Origin: a virus
Virus record (IMG/VR): IMGVR_UViG_3300030110_003370
Location: 1 to 48,749 of that record
DNA: 48,749 nt
Reading direction: 5' to 3' (one strand)
In this document: piece by piece, positions 41,921 through 48,207 of the stretch
How the letters are laid out: the number at the start of each line of letters is the position of its first letter
How positions within the stretch are numbered: position 1 is the first letter of the stretch
Made by a program: the position numbers and the translations under genes
The notes under the pieces: generated by a model
Database searches by the model: none
The model's input: only the letters and a program-made list of their open reading frames with translations
Told to the model about the DNA's origin: nothing

Positions 41921-42391
41921 TTACCACAAAGCTATAATATTTGAAGCAGACGTTCCTGTTGCAAATACCTTTTTGACCTGAACAGGAAAAAATGATCCTG
42001 TTGTTAAATTTTGAAATGTTACATCGTCACCTGCTACCGTAGTAACTTTTAAATTTCCAGCTGTACCAATATACAATACTGAGCCCTCTTCATTCTCTCC
42101 GTAAATTTCATAGTTTTTTCCACTTACTGCAAATATGTTTGCAGAAACTGTAAGCGTGTTGTCATCATCTATACCAATAACTACAGCTTGAGTACCATCA
42201 GTTGTGTTTACTACAATCATATTTAGTTTTACACCGCTTGTTAAAAATGTTGCTGATGAATCTATAAGTTGTGTTGCGCTACCACTTGTAGTGCTACCTG
42301 ATGGCCCTGATATACCAATGTTGGGTATATCTGTGTTATCGCTATTATTAACTTGCCATGCTCTTCCTGCTTGTAATTTTTGGTATGCCAT
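41921..42391 (-). CDS. Beta-rich virion protein
   Basis: A 156-aa Thr/Ser/Val-rich protein without Cys. It includes SGSATQLIDSSATFLTSGVK and GTQAVVIGIDDDNTLTVSAN, a strand pattern common in phage structural proteins, as well as YEIYGENEEGSVLYIGTAGN. The position in the fibre island suggests a fibre or head decoration component. Function inferred from composition and place. Confidence 0.6.
   Translation of the reverse strand: MAYQKLQAGRAWQVNNSDNTDIPNIGISGPSGSTTSGSATQLIDSSATFLTSGVKLNMIVVNTTDGTQAVVIGIDDDNTLTVSANIFAVSGKNYEIYGENEEGSVLYIGTAGNLKVTTVAGDDVTFQNLTTGSFFPVQVKKVFATGTSASNIIALW
41927..41934 (-). promoter_or_regulatory. TAnnTTTG -7 box in the fibre island
   Basis: Minus strand reads TAGCTTTG within the end of the 156-aa gene, 31 nt before the ATG at 41896. 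It may restart transcription for the fibre genes. Confidence 0.35.
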
Positions 42392-42394
42392 TTT

Positions 42395-42550
42395 TTATCT
42401 ATTATAAGGGAAAATTCTATTAAGGCTGTCACGTCTTTCGTCACATCCGCATGGAACTCCCGTTGCGTTTGATACTGTATTCACTGCTTTTTTAATTCCA
42501 GTAAATTTAGTAAATTTTTCTATGCTGTCTCCTAGTCCTCTTGATTTCAT
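42395..42550 (-). CDS. 51-aa small phage protein (MKSRGLGDSIEKF)
   Basis: The peptide MKSRGLGDSIEKFTKFTGIK followed by a PCGCDERRDSLNRIFPY end belongs to a small protein type I recall from Bacteroidota phages: GLGD start, a central helix, and CGC..R...LN..FPY. The Cys pair may bind metal. Its start overlaps the stop of the next gene upstream (ATGA). Function unknown. Confidence 0.7.
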   Translation of the reverse strand: MKSRGLGDSIEKFTKFTGIKKAVNTVSNATGVPCGCDERRDSLNRIFPYNR

Positions 42551-42714
42551 TTTTTACAAGTACATATTGTTTGTCCATCTCCGCAGTCATCCATCGCAAA
42601 ACTAATTGCGTAGATTACTTTATTCCAATTACACTTAACTGTGTGTTTTAAATTATTCCACCATCTTGCGATTGAGTGTGCTGTTTTAATAAGCCAAGCT
42701 CCTAATTTTTTCAT
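42547..42714 (-). CDS. 55-aa small protein
   Basis: A frame from ATG 42714 to TGA 42547 encodes MKKLGAWLIKTAHSIARWWN, then NLKHTVKCNWNKVIYAISF and a Cys-containing tail DDCGDGQTICTCKK. The Trp-rich amphipathic N-terminus could lie on a membrane, and the end has three Cys. The 4-nt overlap with its downstream neighbour supports translation. No family recognised. Confidence 0.55.
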   Translation of the reverse strand: MKKLGAWLIKTAHSIARWWNNLKHTVKCNWNKVIYAISFAMDDCGDGQTICTCKK

Positions 42715-42719
42715 ATATA

Positions 42720-42908
42720 TTATTTTTTACAACCAAAGTTGTTAGCGAAGTTAGCCATCGCTACTACTCTTTTTGTGTATTTACTTTTGTTTTTCATGAC
42801 TGAAGAAGCGGCAGCGCAAGTAGACTTTCCAGGCATATTCTTCTTAACCCAGTTAGTAAACTTGCCCTGATTCTTTTCCTTAATCATTGGAAATGCTTTT
42901 TCTGCCAT
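42720..42908 (-). CDS. 62-aa small phage protein (AFPM...NFGCKK)
   Basis: The sequence MAEKAFPMIKEKNQGKFTNW, then VKKNMPGKSTCAAASSVMKN and VVAMANFANNFGCKK matches a short Lys-rich phage protein recurrent in marine phage genomes as I remember it. Two Cys residues are placed at similar sites. The stop/start contacts with the 75-aa gene (TAATG at 42908) indicate coupling. Function unknown; a capsid or nucleoid role is possible. Confidence 0.7.
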   Translation of the reverse strand: MAEKAFPMIKEKNQGKFTNWVKKNMPGKSTCAAASSVMKNKSKYTKRVVAMANFANNFGCKK

Positions 42909-43135
42909 TACTTCTTAATTAAAGATGAAAGGTGTGCTTTTACACTTCCTTTTTCTCCATGAGATTCATAAACCATAGAATGGTCTCCGCCATACTTATG
43001 TCCATATAATTTTTTTGACATCGCTGCACTTTCGTCTCTTCTAGCTTTCATAGATTGAGTTTTTGTAGATGCTGCGCCATCTTTCATTCCTAGAGATTCA
43101 TCTAGTCTTGCGTTATAACCTTGTGAATGTTTCAT
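42908..43135 (-). CDS. 75-aa small phage protein (YNARLDESLGM)
   Basis: The product MKHSQGYNARLDESLGMKDG, with later KARRDESAAMSKK and HLSSLIKK, carries the repeated 'ARxDESxxM' motif (two copies) seen in short proteins of marine phages. It is polar and basic. A TATCTTTG promoter box lies 22 nt before its ATG. Function unknown. Confidence 0.7.
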   Translation of the reverse strand: MKHSQGYNARLDESLGMKDGAASTKTQSMKARRDESAAMSKKLYGHKYGGDHSMVYESHGEKGSVKAHLSSLIKK

Positions 43136-43157
43136 AATTTTAAAATTTAAATTTATA

Positions 43158-43165
43158 CAAAGATA
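43158..43165 (-). promoter_or_regulatory. TAnnTTTG -7 box within small-protein cassette
   Basis: Minus strand reads TATCTTTG, 22 nt before the ATG at 43135 in the 30-nt gap between two small genes. Confidence 0.5.
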
Positions 43166-43456
43166 CTAATATTTTCCTTGTCTATTTTTTGGAGAAGATT
43201 TAGTTGATCCTCCTGGCCCTGACCATAATGTTTTACATGACCAATACCTAGCAGTAAGCTTTGATTTTGCTTGCCCACATTTATGTCTTGCTCTAAAACT
43301 TTTTCTTGCTGCAGCAGAATAATTATGACCGTATCCAGTAGCACCAAAATGAATTAATTTTTCTTGTCCACCCGAACAAGCTTTAACCATTTTTTTCTTA
43401 CCTGGTCTATCAGATTTCATTGGCTTGTTACAAGCCATTGTACTTTTATCTGCCAT
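43166..43456 (-). CDS. 96-aa Cys/Lys-rich phage protein (DUF6321-like)
   Basis: The protein has KMVKACSGGQEKLIHFGATG, YGHNYSAAARKSFRARHKCG and ARYWSCKTLWSGPGG. The 'HFG...ARKSFRARHxC...ARYWSCKxLW' plan is one I recognise from phage and algal virus proteins annotated as domains of unknown function. Four or five Cys and several His could form a zinc site. Very basic, so a nucleic acid-binding role is plausible. It touches the next gene upstream at 43456 (TAATG). Confidence 0.75.
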   Translation of the reverse strand: MADKSTMACNKPMKSDRPGKKKMVKACSGGQEKLIHFGATGYGHNYSAAARKSFRARHKCGQAKSKLTARYWSCKTLWSGPGGSTKSSPKNRQGKY

Positions 43457-43698
43457 TATGTGTTTCTTACTTTTGCAGCGGGAGTATTTGCCACAACAGT
43501 TCTTCCTCTTCTACCTGCCCTCTTCTTTTTTCTTGCAGTTGCCGCCCTCTGCGACTTTGTTAAACTTCGAGCTTTTGCTAGAGGTAAACATCTATCTGGA
43601 TTCTTTTTATCTTTACTAGTTCCACACGCTCCAAGTATAGAGCCGTCAGTTCCTATTCGAACCCATTTTTGTTCTCTCCATTTTTTAAGCTCACTCAT
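43456..43698 (-). CDS. 80-aa basic phage protein (DUF5872-like)
   Basis: The 80-aa protein starts MSELKKWREQKWVRIGTDGS and has GACGTSKDKKNPDRCLPLAK and SLTKSQRAATARKKKRAGRR. This W..E.WV.IG....CG......RC.P..KA...TKSQR..A.R order is known from phage and giant virus DUF5872-type proteins. It is very basic, with Cys positions that could bind zinc. It is coupled to both neighbours by one-base overlaps. Confidence 0.75.
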   Translation of the reverse strand: MSELKKWREQKWVRIGTDGSILGACGTSKDKKNPDRCLPLAKARSLTKSQRAATARKKKRAGRRGRTVVANTPAAKVRNT

Positions 43699-43826
43699 TA
43701 CTTTTTCTTGCCATTCATTTTTGGCATTTGCTTAATTAACCTGTCAATTTTACCTGCTTGTGCTTTATGCAGAGCAGATGCTTTTTTTAATTGACTAGAA
43801 ATTTCTCTTAGCTTTTTTGCGTCCAT
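43698..43826 (-). CDS. 42-aa small basic protein
   Basis: A frame from ATG 43826 to TAA 43698 encodes MDAKKLREISSQLKKASALH followed by KAQAGKIDRLIKQMPKMNG and a Lys tail. It is helical and positively charged. TAATG overlaps on both sides strongly support translation as part of the cassette. No family recognised. Confidence 0.65.
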   Translation of the reverse strand: MDAKKLREISSQLKKASALHKAQAGKIDRLIKQMPKMNGKKK

Positions 43827-43960
43827 TACTTTTTCATTTTTGCACCAGCTATTTTATCTGCATAAGTGATACCTGGATTGTTATCGATGCCAGCCTCTAC
43901 GCTTAGCATACCAAAATTATTTCTCTTGCCCTTTCGAGCTTTTTTATTCATTTTACTCAT
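43826..43960 (-). CDS. 44-aa small basic protein
   Basis: A frame from ATG 43960 to TAA 43826 encodes MSKMNKKARKGKRNNFGMLS, then VEAGIDNNPGITYADKIAGA and KMKK. One-base and four-base overlaps join it to the flanking small genes. The NNPGITYADKIAG segment resembles endings of other small phage basic proteins. Function unknown. Confidence 0.65.
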   Translation of the reverse strand: MSKMNKKARKGKRNNFGMLSVEAGIDNNPGITYADKIAGAKMKK

Positions 43961-44118
43961 GATTTTCCTTTTGCTTTTTTTGCGTAATTAGGGTCTTTAC
44001 AATATTTACTTGCAGCCATATTTGCATAAGCTGATGGGTAAGTATCAAAAGTTCTTTTAGCCCACGCTATACCAGCTGGACAAATTTTATTTTTACGTCC
44101 TGTTTTTTTCTTGGCCAT
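43957..44118 (-). CDS. 53-aa small phage protein (CPAGIAWAKRTF)
   Basis: The peptide MAKKKTGRKNKICPAGIAWA, then KRTFDTYPSAYANMAASKYC and KDPNYAKKAKGKS matches a short phage protein that I recall as widespread: CPAG...AKR.FD.YPSAYAN..AS.YC. Two conserved Cys residues. The stop overlaps the next start (ATGA). Function unknown. Confidence 0.75.
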   Translation of the reverse strand: MAKKKTGRKNKICPAGIAWAKRTFDTYPSAYANMAASKYCKDPNYAKKAKGKS

Positions 44119-44270
44119 TAGTAACCAGAACCCATTTTTTTCTCCATACCGTAGCCTGGATTGTTAGTCATTTTACCCTTCATCATTTTTGCAAATGTGT
44201 GAGCTTGTGCTTTTCCTACTGCGTTGTATGGAAAAGTCTTTGTTCCACCTTTAAATTTAACTGTTGGCAT
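44118..44270 (-). CDS. 50-aa small basic protein
   Basis: A frame from ATG 44270 to TAA 44118 encodes MPTVKFKGGTKTFPYNAVGK, then AQAHTFAKMMKGKMTNNPGY and GMEKKMGSGY. The FPY...GKA.A..FAK pattern recurs in small phage proteins. The TAATG contact with the next gene supports it. Function unknown. Confidence 0.68.
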   Translation of the reverse strand: MPTVKFKGGTKTFPYNAVGKAQAHTFAKMMKGKMTNNPGYGMEKKMGSGY

Positions 44271-44373
44271 ATTTACTTTTTTTATAAATTAATAAATTAG
44301 GGAAATCTTTAGTGCTTCCCTTTGGGCACTTGTAATTGTATTTGTTATTCTGTAGAGAACTCTTTTGGATCAT
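44257..44373 (-). CDS. 38-aa candidate small protein
   Basis: An ATG that overlaps the stop of the 68-aa gene (ATGA) opens a 38-codon frame encoding MIQKSSLQNNKYNYKCPKGS followed by TKDFPNLLIYKKSKYANS. It fills the otherwise empty gap between two small genes and ends 14 nt inside the next one. Coupling supports it, but it is short and unrecognised. Confidence 0.42.
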   Translation of the reverse strand: MIQKSSLQNNKYNYKCPKGSTKDFPNLLIYKKSKYANS

Positions 44374-44576
44374 ACTCCTCTTTTTTTCTTTTTTGGTTTT
44401 ACCACCACACTATCAGATTTAGTTTGTTTGTAAGGAGGAACCATAGTGCCTGTATCTTTTCTATATGGAAATCCATCAGGATTAACTCCATATATACTAT
44501 CTAATTTCCTTATCATAGCGTTTCTCATTGGTATGCTATCCATTGCTTTTTTTAAGTGTCCTTTTATATGTGGCAT
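44370..44576 (-). CDS. 68-aa small basic protein
   Basis: A Lys/Pro-rich 68-aa protein: MPHIKGHLKKAMDSIPMRNA, then IYGVNPDGFPYRKDTGTMVP and a basic end VVVKPKKKKRGV. First gene of the small-protein cassette; it has a TATCTTTG promoter box 16 nt upstream and is divergent from the plus-strand 147-aa gene. No family recognised. Confidence 0.62.
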   Translation of the reverse strand: MPHIKGHLKKAMDSIPMRNAMIRKLDSIYGVNPDGFPYRKDTGTMVPPYKQTKSDSVVVKPKKKKRGV

Positions 44577-44592
44577 AATAATGTTATTTTTA

Positions 44593-44600
44593 CAAAGATA
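44593..44600 (-). promoter_or_regulatory. TAnnTTTG -7 box for the small-protein cassette
   Basis: Minus strand reads TATCTTTG, ending 16 nt before the ATG at 44576 in the 38-nt gap between divergent genes. Confidence 0.55.
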
Positions 44601-44614
44601 ATAAATCTAATCAA

Positions 44615-45058
44615 ATGAAATTAAAAGTAAACGATTGCCTAAAATATTGGCGAGTCATTCGATACTTTATAAAACAAAAATATGGTCTTACTACAGCAGA
44701 CCTAGATATGCTTTTGTTTCTCTACAGTGAAGATATATTTTCAAAAGAAAAGTTTGAAGAGTTTGACAACCTACTTTCATGGGATGAAGAAAGATTTAAT
44801 CGCCTCTACAAAGAAGGCTGGATAGAAGTTTTTCGTAACCGCAAAAAGACTAGAAAGTCTTTGTATTGTATTTCATTTAAAACCGATAGGGTTATCAGTG
44901 GTATATATAAAAAATTATCAGGTCAGGAAATCCCAACATCTTTATCTGGCAATCCGATGTTTGCTAAAAATGTAAAATATTCAGATAAAATTTACAGAAA
45001 CATGATACTAGAGATGAACGCCGCTATAAGACAACAACGACGTCTTTCTCTTGAATAA
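44615..45058 (+). CDS. Putative winged-helix DNA-binding regulator
   Basis: The only plus-strand gene in the late region. The 147-aa protein has the layout of a MarR-type winged helix: KYGLTTADLDMLLFLYSEDI (helices), then FDNLLSWDEERFNRLYKEGW and IEVFRNRKKTRKSLYCISF, where a GWIEV...RKSLY wing follows the recognition helix. The C-terminus is a helical region (YSDKIYRNMILEMNAAIRQQ). I infer transcriptional control of the flanking genes; binding site not known. It ends inside the 3' end of the convergent groES gene (35-nt overlap). Confidence 0.6.
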   Translation: MKLKVNDCLKYWRVIRYFIKQKYGLTTADLDMLLFLYSEDIFSKEKFEEFDNLLSWDEERFNRLYKEGWIEVFRNRKKTRKSLYCISFKTDRVISGIYKKLSGQEIPTSLSGNPMFAKNVKYSDKIYRNMILEMNAAIRQQRRLSLE

Positions 45059-45281
45059 TTGTAAAGGGCTCATCATTTATTATCATAGAGTACCCAGATC
45101 TTTTATCATAAAAAATAAAATCACCTTCATCTAAAACAGAAACCTCAGTACCACTTTTTATTATCACACCTTTTTTGTATCTTAGTTGGTTGGTATCTTC
45201 TGAACTAAGAAGCAGACCTGAAGAAGTTTTAATCTCTTCATCAATTGTTTTTATGATAATATTTTTCCCTATAGGTTTCAT
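45024..45281 (-). CDS. groES: GroES-like co-chaperonin
   Basis: The 85-aa protein shows the cpn10 plan: MKPIGKNIIIKTIDEEIKTS, with the mobile-loop region SSGLLLSSED holding a hydrophobic LLL tripeptide that would contact GroEL, KGVIIKSG, then EGDFIFYDKRSGYSM and a final EKDVVVVL. It is about 10 residues shorter than typical bacterial GroES. It is three genes downstream of the phage GroEL on the same strand, so the pair probably folds phage virion proteins. The 35-nt 3' overlap with the convergent 147-aa gene is unusual. Confidence 0.85.
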   Translation of the reverse strand: MKPIGKNIIIKTIDEEIKTSSGLLLSSEDTNQLRYKKGVIIKSGTEVSVLDEGDFIFYDKRSGYSMIINDEPFTIIQEKDVVVVL

Positions 45282-45743
45282 TTATGATGTAGTCCAATGA
45301 CCGCTGCCTCCGAAAGCTCCACCCCCTTCTCCAACACCTACTGCTGAGGCATTACCGCTTGTTCCCCATGTAACCTGAATAACGCCGCCATCCTCAGCTG
45401 CAAAAGCAACGCCAAATGTAGTAGCCTTAAGCAAAGTCTCTTGGTTTCCAAAATATAATATACCGTCGCTAGTTATATCACCCAGACCAATTCCGCCAGA
45501 GTCTCCTTCAAAAACATGTGTTTTTCCCGCGCTATCTGTAAATGTAATAGTCAGGTGCATGTAAAATAAAAACGCCTCTACCTCTATGACACAGTTATAA
45601 GTAATGACTGAGTCAGTAGCTTTACTCCAGCTCATAGCTGGGTTAATATCTAACATTCTAGTTAGTTCTCCTCGGGAGTTTGGGTTGATACCTCGAGCTG
45701 CAAAATATTTATTAGCTCTTTGTCTTCTAATTGTTTTATCCAT
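45282..45743 (-). CDS. Beta-rich protein of unknown function between chaperonin genes
   Basis: The 153-aa protein has a basic helical N-terminus (MDKTIRRQRANKYFAARGIN) and a beta-rich body with TITFTDSAGKTHVFEGDSGG, FGVAFAAEDGGVIQVTWGTS and a glycine-rich end GVGEGGGAFGGSGHW. The alternating strands and GGG.G.W end suggest a small beta-barrel; it vaguely recalls the G-rich end of VapA-like barrels, but I cannot support that. It lies directly between groES (adjacent, no gap) and a membrane gene that overlaps by 8 nt. It might be a chaperonin client or partner. Confidence 0.5.
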   Translation of the reverse strand: MDKTIRRQRANKYFAARGINPNSRGELTRMLDINPAMSWSKATDSVITYNCVIEVEAFLFYMHLTITFTDSAGKTHVFEGDSGGIGLGDITSDGILYFGNQETLLKATTFGVAFAAEDGGVIQVTWGTSGNASAVGVGEGGGAFGGSGHWTTS

Positions 45744-45918
45744 TTTTTTTATAATCTATTAAAAATCCTATTGCCACAATTATATTCATAGCTACTGATG
45801 ATAGTATTTCTACTATATCATGAAAGCTATGTATGGATAGATGTATGTGGCCTACTATCCAAAAAGGTATTGCTAGGTTTTGGCTTATCCATACGAGTGT
45901 AAATTTAATTAGTTTCAT
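45736..45918 (-). CDS. 60-aa membrane protein
   Basis: A 60-aa protein with one long or two TM helices (FTLVWISQNLAIPFWIVGHI and LSSVAMNIIVAIGFLIDYKK) separated by a His/Asp loop. Its start overlaps the groEL stop by 14 nt and its end overlaps the 153-aa gene by 8 nt. Close packing within the chaperonin operon supports expression. No family recognised. Confidence 0.6.
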   Translation of the reverse strand: MKLIKFTLVWISQNLAIPFWIVGHIHLSIHSFHDIVEILSSVAMNIIVAIGFLIDYKKNG

Positions 45919-47500
45919 AGGTTCTTGCCATAGTAACGATAGCGTTAGTTGATAATATTGTCACAGCTACACTCACTGCATTTTGAAGTGCCTGCTTTGT
46001 TACTTTCATCGGGTCAATAATCCCCATCTCAATAAGGTCACCTTCTTTTTTTGTTTTTACATCAAGCCCGATATTTTTCTCGTTGTATACTCTTTTGTTT
46101 TTGACTCCTCCGTTTTTCTGGATTTGTTTGAGTGGTTCTTGAAGTGCTCCCCCTAAAATCGCCTTGGCGATTTTTTTTGTGGAACTTTTGCTGCCCTCCA
46201 TTAAAAGACCCTCTTGATATAATGCGAGTCCAGCCCCAGGTAATATTCCTTCCTCTAGGGCACTACGGACTGCGCACACTGCGTCATCTACCCTATCAAA
46301 CAACTCTTTCTGTTCAAGATCGGTGTTGCCTCCCACGTAGATGACTCCCACACCACCGGTGAGTGATGCTATACGAGAAAGTATGAACTCTTTGTCAGCT
46401 TTTTTGACTGTTACGGAATGAGCGTCCCAGAGTTGCTTTACCCTCTCGTCTATTAATTCTTTTTTAATATGTTTGTTATCTTTTAGTATTATACTAGAAT
46501 CTTTTCCCACTATTATCTTCTTTGCTTTTCCTAGGTCACTAAATGACATTATGCTTAAGTCATCTCCTGTTTTCTCTGAAAAATAAGTCGCCCCTACCGA
46601 GACGGCTATGTCTTGCATGAGCTCGTGCTGTTTATATCCAAATGATGGAGGTATAATAGCGCAGAGCTTCAAAGAGTTTTTCATCACATTTGCAGCCAGT
46701 GTATTTACTACCTGCTGCGAACACGGAGCTATCATCAAAAGTTTCTTTCCCTCATTGATGATTGGTTTTAAAATATTTTCTATTACAAGTATATTGTTTA
46801 TCTCTGCATCAGATACTAGAACATTTACATCCTCCATAATACACTCGTCTTTTTTTTGATTATTAATAAACAGTGGAGAAGAATATCCTCTATCTATTTT
46901 TATACCTTGGGTGGTTTCAAACCCCGTCTCGCTGCCATCTGATTTTTCAACAGTTACAATTCCATTTTTACCTATTGACTTATAGGTCTGGGCTATAATT
47001 TTTCCAACATCAGCATCATTGTTTGCAGATATGGTAGCTACATCTAAAAGTTTTTTATCGCTCACTGGGGTACTTCTCTTTGAAAGACTTTTCACGACCC
47101 CTTCCGTAAGAGAGACCATGTCCTTAAAGACTTGTGTTTTGTTATCGCAGTTTTCTAAATGAGTAAGGCCGCTTTTGACAATAGCCTCTGTCAGAACAAT
47201 AGCCGTTGTTGTACCGTCTCCTGCATTAGCAGCTGTACGTGAGGCTGCCTCTCTCATCATTCTCACAGCTAAGTTTTCCACCGGATCTAATAATTGAATT
47301 GATTTAGCTACAGTTACACCATCCTTGGTAACTGTTATTCCGTGTGTGTGATTTTGTGATTCTATTAAAACAGTGTTGCCCATAGGGCCAAGAGTAGACT
47401 TGACTGCTTTTGATATTTTTTCTATTCCAGCTATTAGCTTTTGCCTAGCCTGGTCGTTAAAGTGAAGGTCTTTGGGAGAGTACCCTCCAGTGTTTTCCAT
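45905..47500 (-). CDS. groEL: Phage-encoded chaperonin GroEL
   Basis: The 531-aa protein is a full-length group I chaperonin that should form the ATP-driven folding ring with the GroES made from the same operon. It keeps KSTLGPMGNTVLIE near 35, TKDGVTVAK with Asp60 (GroEL Asp52), ANAGDGTTTA with Asp95 (GroEL Asp87), the RVDDAVCAVRSALEEG segment holding the hydrolysis Asp (GroEL Asp398), LPGAGLALY, and GIIDPMKVTKQALQNAVSVA. The apical domain is divergent, and the usual C-terminal GGM repeats are missing. Its base composition is slightly higher in GC than neighbours. A promoter box TATATTTG lies 21 nt upstream. Confidence 0.95.
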   Translation of the reverse strand: MENTGGYSPKDLHFNDQARQKLIAGIEKISKAVKSTLGPMGNTVLIESQNHTHGITVTKDGVTVAKSIQLLDPVENLAVRMMREAASRTAANAGDGTTTAIVLTEAIVKSGLTHLENCDNKTQVFKDMVSLTEGVVKSLSKRSTPVSDKKLLDVATISANNDADVGKIIAQTYKSIGKNGIVTVEKSDGSETGFETTQGIKIDRGYSSPLFINNQKKDECIMEDVNVLVSDAEINNILVIENILKPIINEGKKLLMIAPCSQQVVNTLAANVMKNSLKLCAIIPPSFGYKQHELMQDIAVSVGATYFSEKTGDDLSIMSFSDLGKAKKIIVGKDSSIILKDNKHIKKELIDERVKQLWDAHSVTVKKADKEFILSRIASLTGGVGVIYVGGNTDLEQKELFDRVDDAVCAVRSALEEGILPGAGLALYQEGLLMEGSKSSTKKIAKAILGGALQEPLKQIQKNGGVKNKRVYNEKNIGLDVKTKKEGDLIEMGIIDPMKVTKQALQNAVSVAVTILSTNAIVTMARTYETN

Positions 47501-47521
47501 TTAATTTAATTCAATTCATAC

Positions 47522-47529
47522 CAAATATA
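47522..47529 (-). promoter_or_regulatory. TAnnTTTG -7 box for groEL
   Basis: Minus strand reads TATATTTG, 21 nt upstream of the groEL ATG at 47500. It would drive the chaperonin operon and perhaps the late region. Confidence 0.5.
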
Positions 47530-47570
47530 TAAATTAAGTTTATTAAATAAAATAAATGTAAAAAATATTA

Positions 47571-47773
47571 TATGTTAATATGTTGATTTTACCTCTCCCA
47601 TACTTACTATATAAAAAAATATATTTTACTTTTTTTTCTGTGTATAATCTCTACTCTTTTTTAACATTTCAACATAATCAATAAAAATAAAGAGATAAAT
47701 ATATAATAATCAATAAGTTAACTCCATGTTGAAAAAAAATATTTTCAACATAAATATGTTGACTTTCAACATA
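47571..47773. promoter_or_regulatory. Cluster of TTCAACATA/TATGTTGA half-sites (operator or iteron-like)
   Basis: The gene-free segment 47501-47834 contains six copies of the core ATGTTGA/TCAACAT: 47579-47586, 47668-47676, 47726-47733, 47744-47752, 47755-47762 and 47765-47773. The copies at 47668, 47744 and 47765 read the identical nonamer TTCAACATA. Four copies form two adjacent inverted repeats: ATGTTGAAAA/TTTTCAACAT with a 6-nt spacer (47726-47751), and TATGTTGA/TCAACATA with a 3-nt spacer (47755-47773). The surrounding DNA is very AT-rich. This could be a regulator operator upstream of groEL or part of a replication origin. Confidence 0.55.
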
Positions 47774-47781
47774 AAACGCAA

Positions 47782-47805
47782 AAAGCCACTCAAAAGAGCA
47801 GCTTT
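47782..47805 (-). terminator. Rho-independent terminator after 75-aa gene
   Basis: Minus strand forms AAAGCTGCTC-TTTT-GAGTGGCTTT, a 10-bp stem with two wobble pairs, followed by T residues. It lies 30 nt beyond the stop of the 75-aa gene and separates the leftmost small genes from the groEL operon. Confidence 0.7.
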
Positions 47806-47834
47806 CTGTCACACTAAAACCAACTATATGAAAA

Positions 47835-48062
47835 CTAATCCATAAATCTTTCGAGCATTTGAGCTCTGCGGATACCCTCAGCGATCTGCTCGATATTCTT
47901 TTCCGTCTTCATCATCTTTTTTATTTGGGCAGCTTTTTCTATACCCATCATGCTGTTTGGCCGATCATTAATAAGTCTACCATTTTGCACATACAATCCA
48001 TCAACGAAGTCACTTGGTAACCCTGTTGTAATTGCTTTGTTGAAGTCTTTAAAATTTCTCAT
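47835..48062 (-). CDS. Small helical protein, unknown function
   Basis: A 75-aa, mostly helical protein (MRNFKDFNKAITTGLPSDFV, KAAQIKKMMKTEKNIEQIAE, GIRRAQMLERFMD). It is 1 nt downstream of the 46-aa gene and is followed by a terminator, so the two form a short operon. No family recognised. Confidence 0.6.
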   Translation of the reverse strand: MRNFKDFNKAITTGLPSDFVDGLYVQNGRLINDRPNSMMGIEKAAQIKKMMKTEKNIEQIAEGIRRAQMLERFMD

Positions 48063-48063
48063 A

Positions 48064-48204
48064 CTAATATTTTATTATTATTGAAATAAGTCCTAGATAA
48101 ATACTTAGCTCTACCCAATCGTGCTCTTCGTCCTTACCGTAGTAAGACCAGCCTAGGGCAAAACCGATATTGATTCTGTTGTGGATTTCTAGTTCCCATC
48201 CCAT
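48064..48204 (-). CDS. 46-aa small phage protein (MGWELEIHNR)
   Basis: The peptide MGWELEIHNRINIGFALGWS then YYGKDEEHDWVELSIYLGLI and SIIIKY has the alternating strands of a short protein type I recall from other phages ('LGW...YY..DE.....E.SIYL.L'). The frame is open to a TTG at 48315 (83 aa), but the added 37 residues cross the promoter box TAACTTTG at 48208-48215, so the ATG at 48204 is preferred. With that start the mRNA could be leaderless. Confidence 0.55.
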   Translation of the reverse strand: MGWELEIHNRINIGFALGWSYYGKDEEHDWVELSIYLGLISIIIKY

Positions 48205-48207
48205 ATG

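Noticed and set aside
43364-43735. Plus-strand 123-aa hydrophobic frame across the small basic gene cassette
   Set aside because: Antisense to four coupled small genes; the hydrophobicity reflects the complement of Lys codons (AAA/AAG read as TTT/CTT).
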